A DNA stretch of 7,484 nt from UBA1367 sp040268355. GTDB taxonomy: Bacteria > Actinomycetota > Coriobacteriia > Coriobacteriales > Atopobiaceae. Of this stretch, positions 1 through 6,335 are shown in pieces; within the stretch, counting starts at the first letter, position 1; the number at the start of each line of letters is the position of its first letter. Both the position numbers and the translations under genes were made by a program. Under the pieces are notes generated by a model. The model did no database searches and had not been told where the DNA came from. It was given only the letters and a program-made list of their open reading frames with translations. Where the stretch lies: assembly GCA_040268355.1 (NCBI GenBank), contig JAWRIT010000095.1:1-7484 (forward strand), written 5' to 3'.

Positions 1-57
1 CCGCGCGGCACAAGATTTCTAGTTGAAAAACGACGCTCGCCTTTGGGTGGCGTGACG

Positions 58-66
58 TGATACAGT
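58..66 (+). promoter_or_regulatory. Candidate extended -10 promoter element for the trp operon
   Basis: TGA followed by TACAGT (61-66) matches TATAAT at four of six positions and carries the extended -10 TG dinucleotide. It lies in the relatively A/T-rich stretch just upstream of the T-box leader and would start transcription near 73, about 25-30 bases before Stem I. No good -35 hexamer lies 16-18 bases upstream. A TTGAAA at 23-28 is too far away to pair with this -10. The position is sensible but the sequence match is weak, so this is a tentative call. Confidence 0.3.
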
Positions 67-96
67 ACCTTCCAACTGAAGAGCACGACCAAACCA

Positions 97-394
97 ATGA
101 CGCGGAAGGTAGATGCCACACGCGCGACGAGCGAGCCCGGGATGGTGTGAGCCGGGTCGAGATGCGGGGCATTGAATGGGCCGCGGAGGGCGCACCGAAC
201 GGACGCTAATCCCAGTAGGCTGCGACGTAGGGCACACGTCACGTGCCAGGGTGTGCTGGCACCTCGAGCGCAGATCGTGCGCGGTGGTGTGAGGGCATCT
301 GCCAAGGGCGCGGGTTCTCCCGCGAATCAAGGTGGCACCGCGAGCCGTTTTACCAGGCCCGTCCTTGATGCATTGTCATCAGGGGCGGTTTTTT
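97..394 (+). promoter_or_regulatory. Tryptophan-specific T-box riboswitch (transcription attenuator) leader of trpE
   Basis: This leader senses uncharged tRNA-Trp and controls read-through into trpE. Stem I closes with 101-105 (CGCGG) paired to 181-185 (CCGCG). Above it is the specifier loop, with AAGGTAGA-type bases at 106-112 facing TGAATGGG at 173-180. The next helix pairs 113-117 (ATGCC) with 168-172 (GGCAT). The specifier triplet after GAA is TGG (177-179), the Trp codon. The apical part, AGCGAGCCCGG...GGTGTGAGCCGGG at 130-156, resembles the usual AG-bulge and distal-loop pattern. Stem III is 309-314/319-324 (CGCGGG, loop TTCT, CCCGCG). The T-box AAGGTGGCACCGCG is at 329-342. Its TGGC (333-336) would pair with a GCCA tRNA end, matching the G73 discriminator of bacterial tRNA-Trp. 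The antiterminator pairs 327-332 (TCAAGG) with 363-368 (CCTTGA) and 340-342 with 360-362, excluding the terminator. Bases 186-308 contain further hairpins that I could not assign to Stem II or IIA/B. Confidence 0.95.
359..394 (+). terminator. Intrinsic terminator of the trp T-box leader
   Basis: The 12-base arm CCGTCCTTGATG (359-370) pairs fully with CATCAGGGGCGG (377-388), with two G-U wobbles and a six-base loop (CATTGT, 371-376). TTTTTT follows at 389-394. The 5' arm bases 360-368 are also the 3' half of the T-box antiterminator, so the two structures cannot coexist. Charged or absent tRNA-Trp should favour this hairpin and stop transcription before trpE, whose start codon is 29 bases further on. 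Confidence 0.93.
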
Positions 395-422
395 GTTGCC
401 GCTCCGAGAGAGGGGGAGGCAG

Positions 423-1955
423 ATGGGCAGATCACATACCACGCCCACGCTCGAGGAGGCTCGCGCCATCGCGGCGAGCGGCGACTACCGCCGCATACCC
501 GTCATGCGCGAGCTCTTTGCCGACGGCTTCACCACCATCGAGGCCCTGCGGTCGTTGCGCGCCGCCTCGAACCACGTGTTCTTGCTGGAGAGTGCCGAGC
601 CTGACCAGCGTCTGGGCCGCTACTCCTTCCTTGGATTCGACCCTTCACTGGAGATAACGTGCCTGAACGGCCAGCTGCGGGTGCGCACGCAGGTCGGGAC
701 GGGCCATTCGGTGGTCGAGACCCGTCAGGTCGAGCATCCTGGTGCCTACCTGCGCGAGGTGCTCGCCGCCCATCGCGCGCCGCGCCTGCCGGGGTTCCCG
801 CCCTTCTGCGGCGGCCTCGTGGGCTACTTCGCCTACGACTACCTCAAGTACGCCGAGCCCTGCCTGAGGCGTCCGGACCTGGGGCACGAGGACTTCCTAG
901 ACGTGGACCTCATGCTCTTCGACTGGCTCGTCGTCTTCGACTCCTGGCAGCAGAAGCTGCTCCTGATCGCAAACGTGCAGGTGGGTGACCCGCACGAGGC
1001 GCAGGAGGGCGACGGGGCGATCGAGGAGGCCTACGCGCGGGCGACCGGTCAGCTCGACCAGATGGAGCAGCTGCTGCGCACAGGCACACGGCGCCAGTTC
1101 GAGCCGCTGCGCCTGGAGGGGCCGCTGACCCCGCGCTTCTCGCGCGAGGAGTTCACAAGCATGGTGGAGACGGCCCGCGAGCACATACGCGAGGGCGACA
1201 TCTTCCAGGTGGTGCTCTCCAATCCCGTGACCGCACCCGCACAGGGCAGCCTGCTCGACGTGTACCGAGTCCTGCGCACGACCAACCCGTCGCCCTACCT
1301 GTTCTACTTCACCAGCGATGACGTGGAGATCGCGGGCGCCAGCCCAGAGACTCTGGTGCGTCTGACCGATGGGCGGCTGCAGACCTATCCGCTCGCCGGC
1401 ACGCGTCCGCGCGGCGCCACGCAAGCCGACGACGAGGCCTTGGAGTGCGAGCTGCTGGCGGACGACAAGGAGCTCGCCGAGCACAACATGCTCGTTGACC
1501 TGGGTCGCAACGACCTCGGGCGCGTCGCGGAACTCGGCAGCGTGACCGTGGACGAGTACCTGCAGGTCCTGCGCTTCAGCCACGTGATGCACCTGGGGTC
1601 CACCGTCTCGGCGCGGCTCGCGACCGATCGCGACGCCGTGGACGTGATCGACTCGATCCTGCCTGCCGGCACCCTCTCTGGCGCACCGAAGCTGCGGGCC
1701 TGCCAGATCATCCAGGACCTCGAGGGTGCCAAGCGTGGCATCTACGGCGGGGCCATCGGATACCTGGACTTTGCGGGCAACCTCGACCTGTGCATCGGGA
1801 TTCGCCTTGCCTACAAGAAGGACGGCGAGGTGTGCGTCCAGTCTGGGGCGGGCATCGTGGCCGACAGCGTGGCCGAGCGCGAGTACCAGGAGTGCCTGAA
1901 CAAGGCGGGCGCCTGCATCGACGCGCTGCATGAGGCGGAAGGAGGCCTGCTGTGA
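423..1955 (+). CDS. trpE: Anthranilate synthase component I (TrpE)
   Basis: TrpE converts chorismate to anthranilate, using ammonia delivered by TrpG; this is the committed step of tryptophan synthesis in the cytoplasm. The 510-residue length is normal. The N-terminal domain carries LLES (54-57), the tryptophan-binding motif of feedback-inhibited TrpE. The chorismate-binding domain shows REGDIFQVVLS (256-266), NPSPYLFYF (288-296), ASPET (306-310), PLAGTRPRG (323-331), EHNMLVDLGRNDLGRV (353-368), HVMHLGS (387-393), LPAGTLSGAPK (413-423) and QSGAGIVADSVAEREYQE (473-490). The ATG at 423 is chosen because a purine-rich ribosome site (AGGGGGAGG, 411-419) precedes it. An in-frame TTG at 393 lies inside the terminator T-run and is unlikely. 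The stop overlaps the trpG start by 4 bp. The LLES motif predicts feedback inhibition by Trp on top of T-box control. PabB is the closest alternative, but LLES and the operon context favour TrpE. Confidence 0.97.
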   Translation: MGRSHTTPTLEEARAIAASGDYRRIPVMRELFADGFTTIEALRSLRAASNHVFLLESAEPDQRLGRYSFLGFDPSLEITCLNGQLRVRTQVGTGHSVVETRQVEHPGAYLREVLAAHRAPRLPGFPPFCGGLVGYFAYDYLKYAEPCLRRPDLGHEDFLDVDLMLFDWLVVFDSWQQKLLLIANVQVGDPHEAQEGDGAIEEAYARATGQLDQMEQLLRTGTRRQFEPLRLEGPLTPRFSREEFTSMVETAREHIREGDIFQVVLSNPVTAPAQGSLLDVYRVLRTTNPSPYLFYFTSDDVEIAGASPETLVRLTDGRLQTYPLAGTRPRGATQADDEALECELLADDKELAEHNMLVDLGRNDLGRVAELGSVTVDEYLQVLRFSHVMHLGSTVSARLATDRDAVDVIDSILPAGTLSGAPKLRACQIIQDLEGAKRGIYGGAIGYLDFAGNLDLCIGIRLAYKKDGEVCVQSGAGIVADSVAEREYQECLNKAGACIDALHEAEGGLL

Positions 1956-2545
1956 TCGTGCTCATCGACAACTACGACAGCTTCTCCTACAACCTCGTTC
2001 AGCTGGTGGGCTCGCTCAGCGCCTCCGAGCTGCGCGTGGTGCGTAACGACGCACTGACGGTGGCCGAGCTCGCGGCGCTCGCGCCCGATGCCGTGCTGCT
2101 CTCGCCGGGGTCAGGACGCCCGAGCGAGGCGGGCATCTGCGAGCAGGTGGTGCGCGAGCTTTCCAGCACGGTGCCCATCCTGGGTGTCTGTCTGGGGCAC
2201 CAGGCCATCTGTGAGGCGTTCGGCGCCCGCATCACCCATGCGCCGCAGCTCATGCACGGCAAGGCCAGCCAGGTGACACTCGACACCTCCTGCCAGCTCT
2301 TCGCCGACCTGCCGTCGCAAGTGCAGGTGGGCCGCTACCACTCGTTGGTGGCTGACGCGGACTCGCTGCCCAGCTGCCTGCGCGTGGTGGCAAAGGCAGC
2401 GGACGGCACGGCCATGGCCGTCGCGCACACCAGTCGTCCCACCTTTGGCCTGCAGTTTCATCCCGAAAGCATTCTCACACCGGAAGGTTCGACCATGCTG
2501 CGCGCCTTCCTGTCCGTCATCGAGTCGGCTGCTGGCAGGCGCTAG
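1952..2545 (+). CDS. trpG: Anthranilate synthase component II, glutamine amidotransferase (TrpG)
   Basis: This class I glutamine amidotransferase hydrolyses glutamine and channels ammonia to TrpE. Its 197 residues match stand-alone TrpG proteins, so it is not fused to TrpD. The canonical start MIVLIDNYDSFSYNLVQ is followed by LSPGSGRPSEAG (50-61), which holds the oxyanion loop (SPGPG in most members, here SPGSG). The catalytic Cys is C80 in GVCLGHQ (78-84), and H170 and E172 complete the triad in QFHPES (168-173). HGKASQV (102-108) and GRYHSL (127-132) are also typical. The start is GTG at 1952, inside the trpE stop region (GTGA overlap), with an excellent ribosome site AAGGAGG at 1939-1945, six bases upstream. 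The overlap suggests coupled, equimolar translation with TrpE. PabA-type proteins share these motifs, and dual use in folate synthesis is possible but cannot be judged here. Confidence 0.96.
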   Translation: MIVLIDNYDSFSYNLVQLVGSLSASELRVVRNDALTVAELAALAPDAVLLSPGSGRPSEAGICEQVVRELSSTVPILGVCLGHQAICEAFGARITHAPQLMHGKASQVTLDTSCQLFADLPSQVQVGRYHSLVADADSLPSCLRVVAKAADGTAMAVAHTSRPTFGLQFHPESILTPEGSTMLRAFLSVIESAAGRR

Positions 2546-2568
2546 CAGCCCAGAGAGAGGAACAGACC

Positions 2569-3591
2569 ATGATCAAGGAAGCCATCGAGAAGATCGTCAT
2601 GAAGGAAGACCTCACCTACGACGAGGCCTACACCGTGATGAACGAGATCATGAGCGGCGAGGCCTCGCCCACCCAGAACGCCGCCTTCCTGGCCGCGCTC
2701 TCGACCAAGAGCACCAAGGCGGAGACCATCGACGAGATCTCCGGCTGCGCGGCGGCCATGCGCGAGTTGGCGACGCCGGTCGAGCATGCGTGCACCGACG
2801 TGCTGGAGATCGTCGGCACGGGAGGCGACCGCGCCAACACCTTCAACATCTCCACCACGGCGGCGCTGCTCTGCGCGGCGGCGGGGGCCAAGGTCGCCAA
2901 GCACGGCAATCGTGCGGCCAGCTCGCAGTGTGGCACCGCCGACTGCCTGGAGGCCCTTGGCGTCAAGCTGGAGCAGGGTCCCGATACGGTCCGGACGCTG
3001 CTCGACGAGGCGGGCATGGCCTTCCTCTTTGCCCAGAGCTATCACCCCGCCATGCGCTACGTGGGACCCATCCGCCGCGAGCTGGGCATCCGCACGGTGT
3101 TTAACATCCTGGGGCCCCTCACCAATCCCGCACGGCCGACGCACTTCTTGCTCGGCGTGTATGACGAGAACCTGTGCGAGCCCATCGCCAAGGTGCTGTC
3201 GAGTTTGGGAGTCAGGCGCGCCTTTGTGGTGTACGGCCAGGATCGCATGGACGAGATCAGCCTCTCGGCGCCCACGACGGTCTGCGAGCTGCGCGACGGC
3301 TACTACCGCACCTTTGTGATCCGTCCCGAGGACTTCGGCTTCGAGCCCTGCGAGAAGTCCGACCTTTTGGGAGGGACGCCAGAGGAGAACGCCGCCACCG
3401 TGCGTGCGATCCTCTCGGGTGCCGAGATCGGGCCCAAGCGGGTGGCCGCCCTGCTCAACGCCGGCGCCGCGCTCTATGTGGCCGGCAAGGTGGACAGCAT
3501 CGACGCGGGCATCGCCCTGGCCCGTGAGCAGATCGAGAACGGCGCGGCGACCCGCATGCTGGAGGCCCTGATCGAGGGTTCGAACCGATAG
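2569..3591 (+). CDS. trpD: Anthranilate phosphoribosyltransferase (TrpD)
   Basis: TrpD transfers phosphoribose from PRPP to anthranilate, giving N-(5'-phosphoribosyl)anthranilate. The 340-residue length is typical of the stand-alone enzyme. A helical N-terminal domain (about 1-70) precedes the PRPP-binding signature GTGGD (83-87), NIST (93-96) and KHGNRAASSQCGTAD (111-125), with DCLEALG closing that motif at 125-131. RAASS is the form I recall from actinobacterial TrpD; many others have RAVSSK. SYHPAMRYVGPIRRELG (157-173) and FNILGPLTNPA (178-188) form the anthranilate side. GQDRMDEIS (223-231) carries the acidic pair expected to bind the second Mg2+. The start is ATG 2569 with GAGAGG at 2555-2560 eight bases upstream. 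It begins 23 bp after trpG. No truncation or frameshift is visible. Confidence 0.97.
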   Translation: MIKEAIEKIVMKEDLTYDEAYTVMNEIMSGEASPTQNAAFLAALSTKSTKAETIDEISGCAAAMRELATPVEHACTDVLEIVGTGGDRANTFNISTTAALLCAAAGAKVAKHGNRAASSQCGTADCLEALGVKLEQGPDTVRTLLDEAGMAFLFAQSYHPAMRYVGPIRRELGIRTVFNILGPLTNPARPTHFLLGVYDENLCEPIAKVLSSLGVRRAFVVYGQDRMDEISLSAPTTVCELRDGYYRTFVIRPEDFGFEPCEKSDLLGGTPEENAATVRAILSGAEIGPKRVAALLNAGAALYVAGKVDSIDAGIALAREQIENGAATRMLEALIEGSNR

Positions 3592-3620
3592 GAGCGTGGG
3601 GACGGCGAGCGCGCTCCACC
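3591..3620 (+). other. Stem-loop in the trpD-trpC intergenic gap
   Basis: GGAGCG (3591-3596) can pair with CGCTCC (3612-3617) around a 15-base loop, just after the trpD stop. An alternative pairing of GTGG (3596-3599) with CCAC (3616-3619) is possible. No T-run follows, so it is not an intrinsic terminator. It could affect transcript processing or trpC translation, but a six-pair stem in such GC-rich DNA may be chance. Confidence 0.25.
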
Positions 3621-3648
3621 ACACGCACGACGAAAGCGAGAGATGACC

Positions 3649-4458
3649 ATGGCAGAGCGAGAGAGCATCCTGCAGCGCATCGCGGCGCGCACGCGTCAGC
3701 GCGTGGCCGATCTGCGGGCGCGGGGCGAGGACGCGCGCATCGTCGCGGCCGCTGAGCGGGCCCTCGATCGGGCGGGCCAGCCGGACTTCCCCTTCGAGCA
3801 GGCCCTGCGCGTCCCGGGGATGTCGTTCATCTGCGAGTGCAAGCAGGCAAGCCCCAGCAAGGGAGTCATCGCGGCGGACTACGACCCGTGCGCCATCGCA
3901 CGTGACTACGAGGCTGCGGGAGCGGCGGCCATCAGCTGCCTCACCGAGCCGGACTGGTTCGGCGGCAGCGACGAGCATCTCTCGGCCGTGGCCGACACGG
4001 TGCGCATCCCGGTCCTGCGCAAGGACTTCGTGGTCGACGAGCTCATGGTCTACCAGGCGGCCTGCATCGGCGCTCAGGCGGTGCTGCTCATCTGTTCCAT
4101 CCTGGATGACGATGAGCTGGCACGCTGCGTTGCGCTGTCCCACCGGCTGGGCCTTTCGGCGCTGGTCGAGGCCTACGAGCCGGACGAGGTTCCCCGGGCG
4201 CTGGCCGCCGGTGCGCGCGTGGTGGGCGTCAACAACCGAGACCTGCGCACCTTTGCGGTCGACTTCGGGCGCAGCATTGACCTGCGTCCGCTGGTGGGAG
4301 AAGATCGGCTCTTTGTGAGCGAGTCGGGCGTGCGCACGCGTGAGGACGTGGCCCGACTTGAGGAGGCTGGCATCGACGCGGTGCTCATCGGCGAGACGCT
4401 CATGCGCGCCGGCGATCGTCGTGCGGCCCTCGCCGAGCTGAGAGGAGCCGCCCGATGA
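3649..4458 (+). CDS. trpC: Indole-3-glycerol-phosphate synthase (TrpC)
   Basis: TrpC is a TIM-barrel enzyme that decarboxylates and closes CdRP to indole-3-glycerol phosphate. Starting at ATG 3649 it has 269 residues, normal for the unfused enzyme. Family motifs in barrel order are ECKQASPSKG (63-72, with the catalytic Glu and Lys), CLTEPDWFGG (97-106), VLRKDFVVD (122-130, the general-acid Lys), VLLICSIL (145-152), LVEAYE (172-177), GVNNRDLRTF (193-202), VSESGV (223-228) and LIGETLM (246-252). Two in-frame ATGs compete. ATG 3643 abuts the purine run GCGAGAG, while ATG 3649 has GAGAG (3638-3642) at a proper six-base spacing. I prefer 3649; 3643 would give 271 residues. The stop overlaps trpF by 4 bp. 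TrpC and TrpF are separate here, unlike the fused enterobacterial protein. Confidence 0.95.
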   Translation: MAERESILQRIAARTRQRVADLRARGEDARIVAAAERALDRAGQPDFPFEQALRVPGMSFICECKQASPSKGVIAADYDPCAIARDYEAAGAAAISCLTEPDWFGGSDEHLSAVADTVRIPVLRKDFVVDELMVYQAACIGAQAVLLICSILDDDELARCVALSHRLGLSALVEAYEPDEVPRALAAGARVVGVNNRDLRTFAVDFGRSIDLRPLVGEDRLFVSESGVRTREDVARLEEAGIDAVLIGETLMRAGDRRAALAELRGAAR

Positions 4459-5072
4459 GCGAGACACGGATCAAGCTCTGCGGGATGTTCCGCGACGAGG
4501 ATCTGGCGGCCGTCAACACCGTCCGCCCCGACTACGTGGGGTTTGTCATCGACTTCCCACGCTCGCACCGCTCGGTTGGGAAGGAGCGCCTGCGGGAGCT
4601 GGCAGGTCAGGTGCATGCGGACATAGCTCGCGTGGGCGTGCTGGTGGACCAGCCGCCGCAGGAGGTGGCGGAGCTTGCGAGCCAGGGCCTGATTGACATC
4701 GCCCAACTGCATGGCCACGAGGACGAGGACTACCTCGCCACGTTGCGCGAGCGCTTCAAGGCGCCCGTGTGGCAGGCCTTCCGCATCCATTCGCAGGCCG
4801 ACGTCGAGCGAGCGCTGCGCTCGTCAGCAGACATGGTGCTGCTCGACGCGGGCCAGGGATCGGGCGAGGCCTTCGACTGGACGCTGATCGAGGGCTTTGG
4901 CGCCCGGCGGCCCTTCGTGCTGGCGGGTGGCCTTACGCCCGACAACGTGGCCGAGGCCGTGCGGATGCTACGTCCCTGGGGCGTGGACATGAGCAGCGGC
5001 ATCGAGACCGATCGCGTAAAGGATCCAGCAAAGATGGCGGCCGCCGTGGCCGCAGTGAGGAGCGCATCATGA
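4455..5072 (+). CDS. trpF: Phosphoribosylanthranilate isomerase (TrpF)
   Basis: TrpF catalyses the Amadori rearrangement of phosphoribosylanthranilate to CdRP, the TrpC substrate. The 205-residue TIM barrel is of usual size. KLCGM (7-11) carries the catalytic Cys (C9). D131 in LLDAGQGSG (129-137) is the expected general acid, followed by EAFDW (138-142). FPRSHRSV (34-41) supplies the substrate-binding Arg region. QLHGHED (84-90), LAGGLTPDNV (156-165) and GVDMSSGIE (176-184) are the remaining signatures. FDFP/IDFPxSHR-type sequence is common in Clostridia. The start ATG 4455 overlaps the trpC stop (ATGA), with AGAGGAG at 4441-4447 seven bases upstream. The stop again overlaps trpB by 4 bp. A dedicated trpF matters because Streptomyces and mycobacteria lack one and use PriA. 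Confidence 0.96.
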   Translation: MSETRIKLCGMFRDEDLAAVNTVRPDYVGFVIDFPRSHRSVGKERLRELAGQVHADIARVGVLVDQPPQEVAELASQGLIDIAQLHGHEDEDYLATLRERFKAPVWQAFRIHSQADVERALRSSADMVLLDAGQGSGEAFDWTLIEGFGARRPFVLAGGLTPDNVAEAVRMLRPWGVDMSSGIETDRVKDPAKMAAAVAAVRSAS

Positions 5073-6268
5073 GCAATTCGCCACAGTCGCGGGGCCGCTA
5101 TGGCATCCACGGCGGACAGTACATTCCCGAGACGCTGATGGAGGCCATGGTCGAGCTGGAGGAGGCCTACGATCACCTCCGTGTCGACCCAGCCTTCAAC
5201 GCCGAGTTGTCCGAGCTGTTGAACTCCTACGCGGGTCGGCCGAGCCTGCTCTACCATGCGGCCAACATGACGGCCGACCTGGGAGGGGCCAAGGTCTACC
5301 TCAAGCGCGAGGACCTGAACCACACCGGCGCCCACAAGATCAACAACGTGCTTGGGCAGGCGCTGTTGGCCAAGAAGATGGGCAAGACCCGGCTTATCGC
5401 CGAGACCGGGGCCGGCCAGCATGGCGTGGCCACGGCCACGGCCGCCGCCCTCATGGGCATGGAGTGCGTGGTGTACATGGGCGTGGAGGACATGGAGCGC
5501 CAGGCGCTGAACGTCTACCGCATGCGTCTTTTGGGAGCCGAGGTGCGGGGCGTCACCAGCGGCACGAGCACCCTCAAGGATGCCGTGAACGAGACCTTCC
5601 GCGAGTGGACGAGGCGCATCGCCGACACCCACTACTGCCTGGGCTCGGCCGTGGGCCCGCATCCGTTCCCCATGCTCGTACGTGACTTCCAGGCGGTCAT
5701 CTCGCGCGAGGCTCGCGCGCAGATCCTCGAGGCCGAGGGGCGCCTTCCCGACGTGGTGGTTGCCTGTGTGGGCGGCGGTTCCAACGCCATCGGGAGCTTC
5801 CACCACTTCCTCAATGACGAGGACGTGCGGCTCATCGGGTGCGAGGCGGCCGGTCGCGGTGTGGACACCTGGGAGACGGCCGCCACGATCAGCACCGGCA
5901 GGGTAGGCGTCTTCCACGGCATGAAGACCTACTTCTGCCAGGACGACTACGGACAGATCGCGCCGGTGTACTCCATCAGCGCGGGGCTCGACTACCCGGG
6001 TGTGGGACCCGAGCACTCCATGCTGCACGATAGCGGTCGCGCGGAATACGTGGCCGTGACCGACGATGAGGCCGTGGACGCCTTCGAGTACCTGAGCCGC
6101 ACCGAGGGCGTGATACCCGCCATCGAGAGCGCGCATGCCGTGGCCCATGCGATCAAGCTGGCACCGACCATGCGGCCCGATCAGATCATCATCGTCACGC
6201 TCTCGGGCCGAGGCGACAAGGACGTGGCCGCTATCGCCCGTTACCGCGGCCACGACCTGCACGAGTAA
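5069..6268 (+). CDS. trpB: Tryptophan synthase beta chain (TrpB)
   Basis: TrpB is the PLP-dependent beta subunit that condenses indole, channelled from TrpA, with L-serine to give tryptophan. The 399 residues match the standard TrpB1 type. The N-terminus GRYGIHGGQYIPETLM (9-24) is canonical. KREDLNHTGAHKINN (79-93) carries the PLP Lys (K90). AETGAGQHG (111-119) holds the catalytic Glu (E112). GSAVGPHPFP (192-201), the PLP-phosphate loop GGGSNAIG (235-242), LDYPGVGPEH (307-316), EGVIPAIESAHA (346-357) and SGRGDKD (379-385) follow. The reading frame is open for another 100 codons upstream, but ATG 5069 is chosen for its homology and for GAGGAG at 5057-5062, six bases away. It overlaps the trpF stop (ATGA). 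Unusually for a TrpB/TrpA pair, trpA begins only 68 bases after the stop. Confidence 0.97.
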   Translation: MSNSPQSRGRYGIHGGQYIPETLMEAMVELEEAYDHLRVDPAFNAELSELLNSYAGRPSLLYHAANMTADLGGAKVYLKREDLNHTGAHKINNVLGQALLAKKMGKTRLIAETGAGQHGVATATAAALMGMECVVYMGVEDMERQALNVYRMRLLGAEVRGVTSGTSTLKDAVNETFREWTRRIADTHYCLGSAVGPHPFPMLVRDFQAVISREARAQILEAEGRLPDVVVACVGGGSNAIGSFHHFLNDEDVRLIGCEAAGRGVDTWETAATISTGRVGVFHGMKTYFCQDDYGQIAPVYSISAGLDYPGVGPEHSMLHDSGRAEYVAVTDDEAVDAFEYLSRTEGVIPAIESAHAVAHAIKLAPTMRPDQIIIVTLSGRGDKDVAAIARYRGHDLHE

Positions 6269-6277
6269 CCCACGCCC

Positions 6278-6308
6278 GCGCGAAGGGCCGCGATCCGTCG
6301 CCCTGCGC
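6278..6308 (+). other. Stem-loop in the trpB-trpA intergenic gap
   Basis: GCGC (6278-6281) pairs with GCGC (6305-6308). After a two-base bulge, AGGGC (6284-6288) pairs with GCCCT (6300-6304), leaving an 11-base loop. It sits in the 67-bp gap between trpB and trpA and ends 14 bases before the trpA ribosome site. No T-run follows, so it is not a standard intrinsic terminator. It may stabilise or process the message between the two subunit genes; this function is inference. Confidence 0.4.
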
Positions 6309-6335
6309 ACGATGCTCGACTGAGAGGAGCTACGC

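Noticed and set aside
97..394. Leader-peptide attenuation of the E. coli trpL type
   Set aside because: No short frame with a ribosome site and tandem TGG codons is present. The T-box features account for the leader.
172..657. Plus-strand frame of 161 codons running from the T-box into trpE
   Set aside because: It starts at a TTG in the specifier loop, crosses the terminator and overlaps trpE in another frame. The RNA structure explains the sequence better.
897..1931. A 344-codon minus-strand frame opposite trpE
   Set aside because: It is a shadow of trpE codon bias, with no recognisable domains or ribosome site.
2542..4467. A 641-codon open frame on the minus strand opposite trpD and trpC
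   Set aside because: It is the antisense shadow of two certain genes. Its composition is rich in His, Arg, Gly and Leu, and it resembles no family I know. Long antisense frames are expected in high-GC coding DNA.
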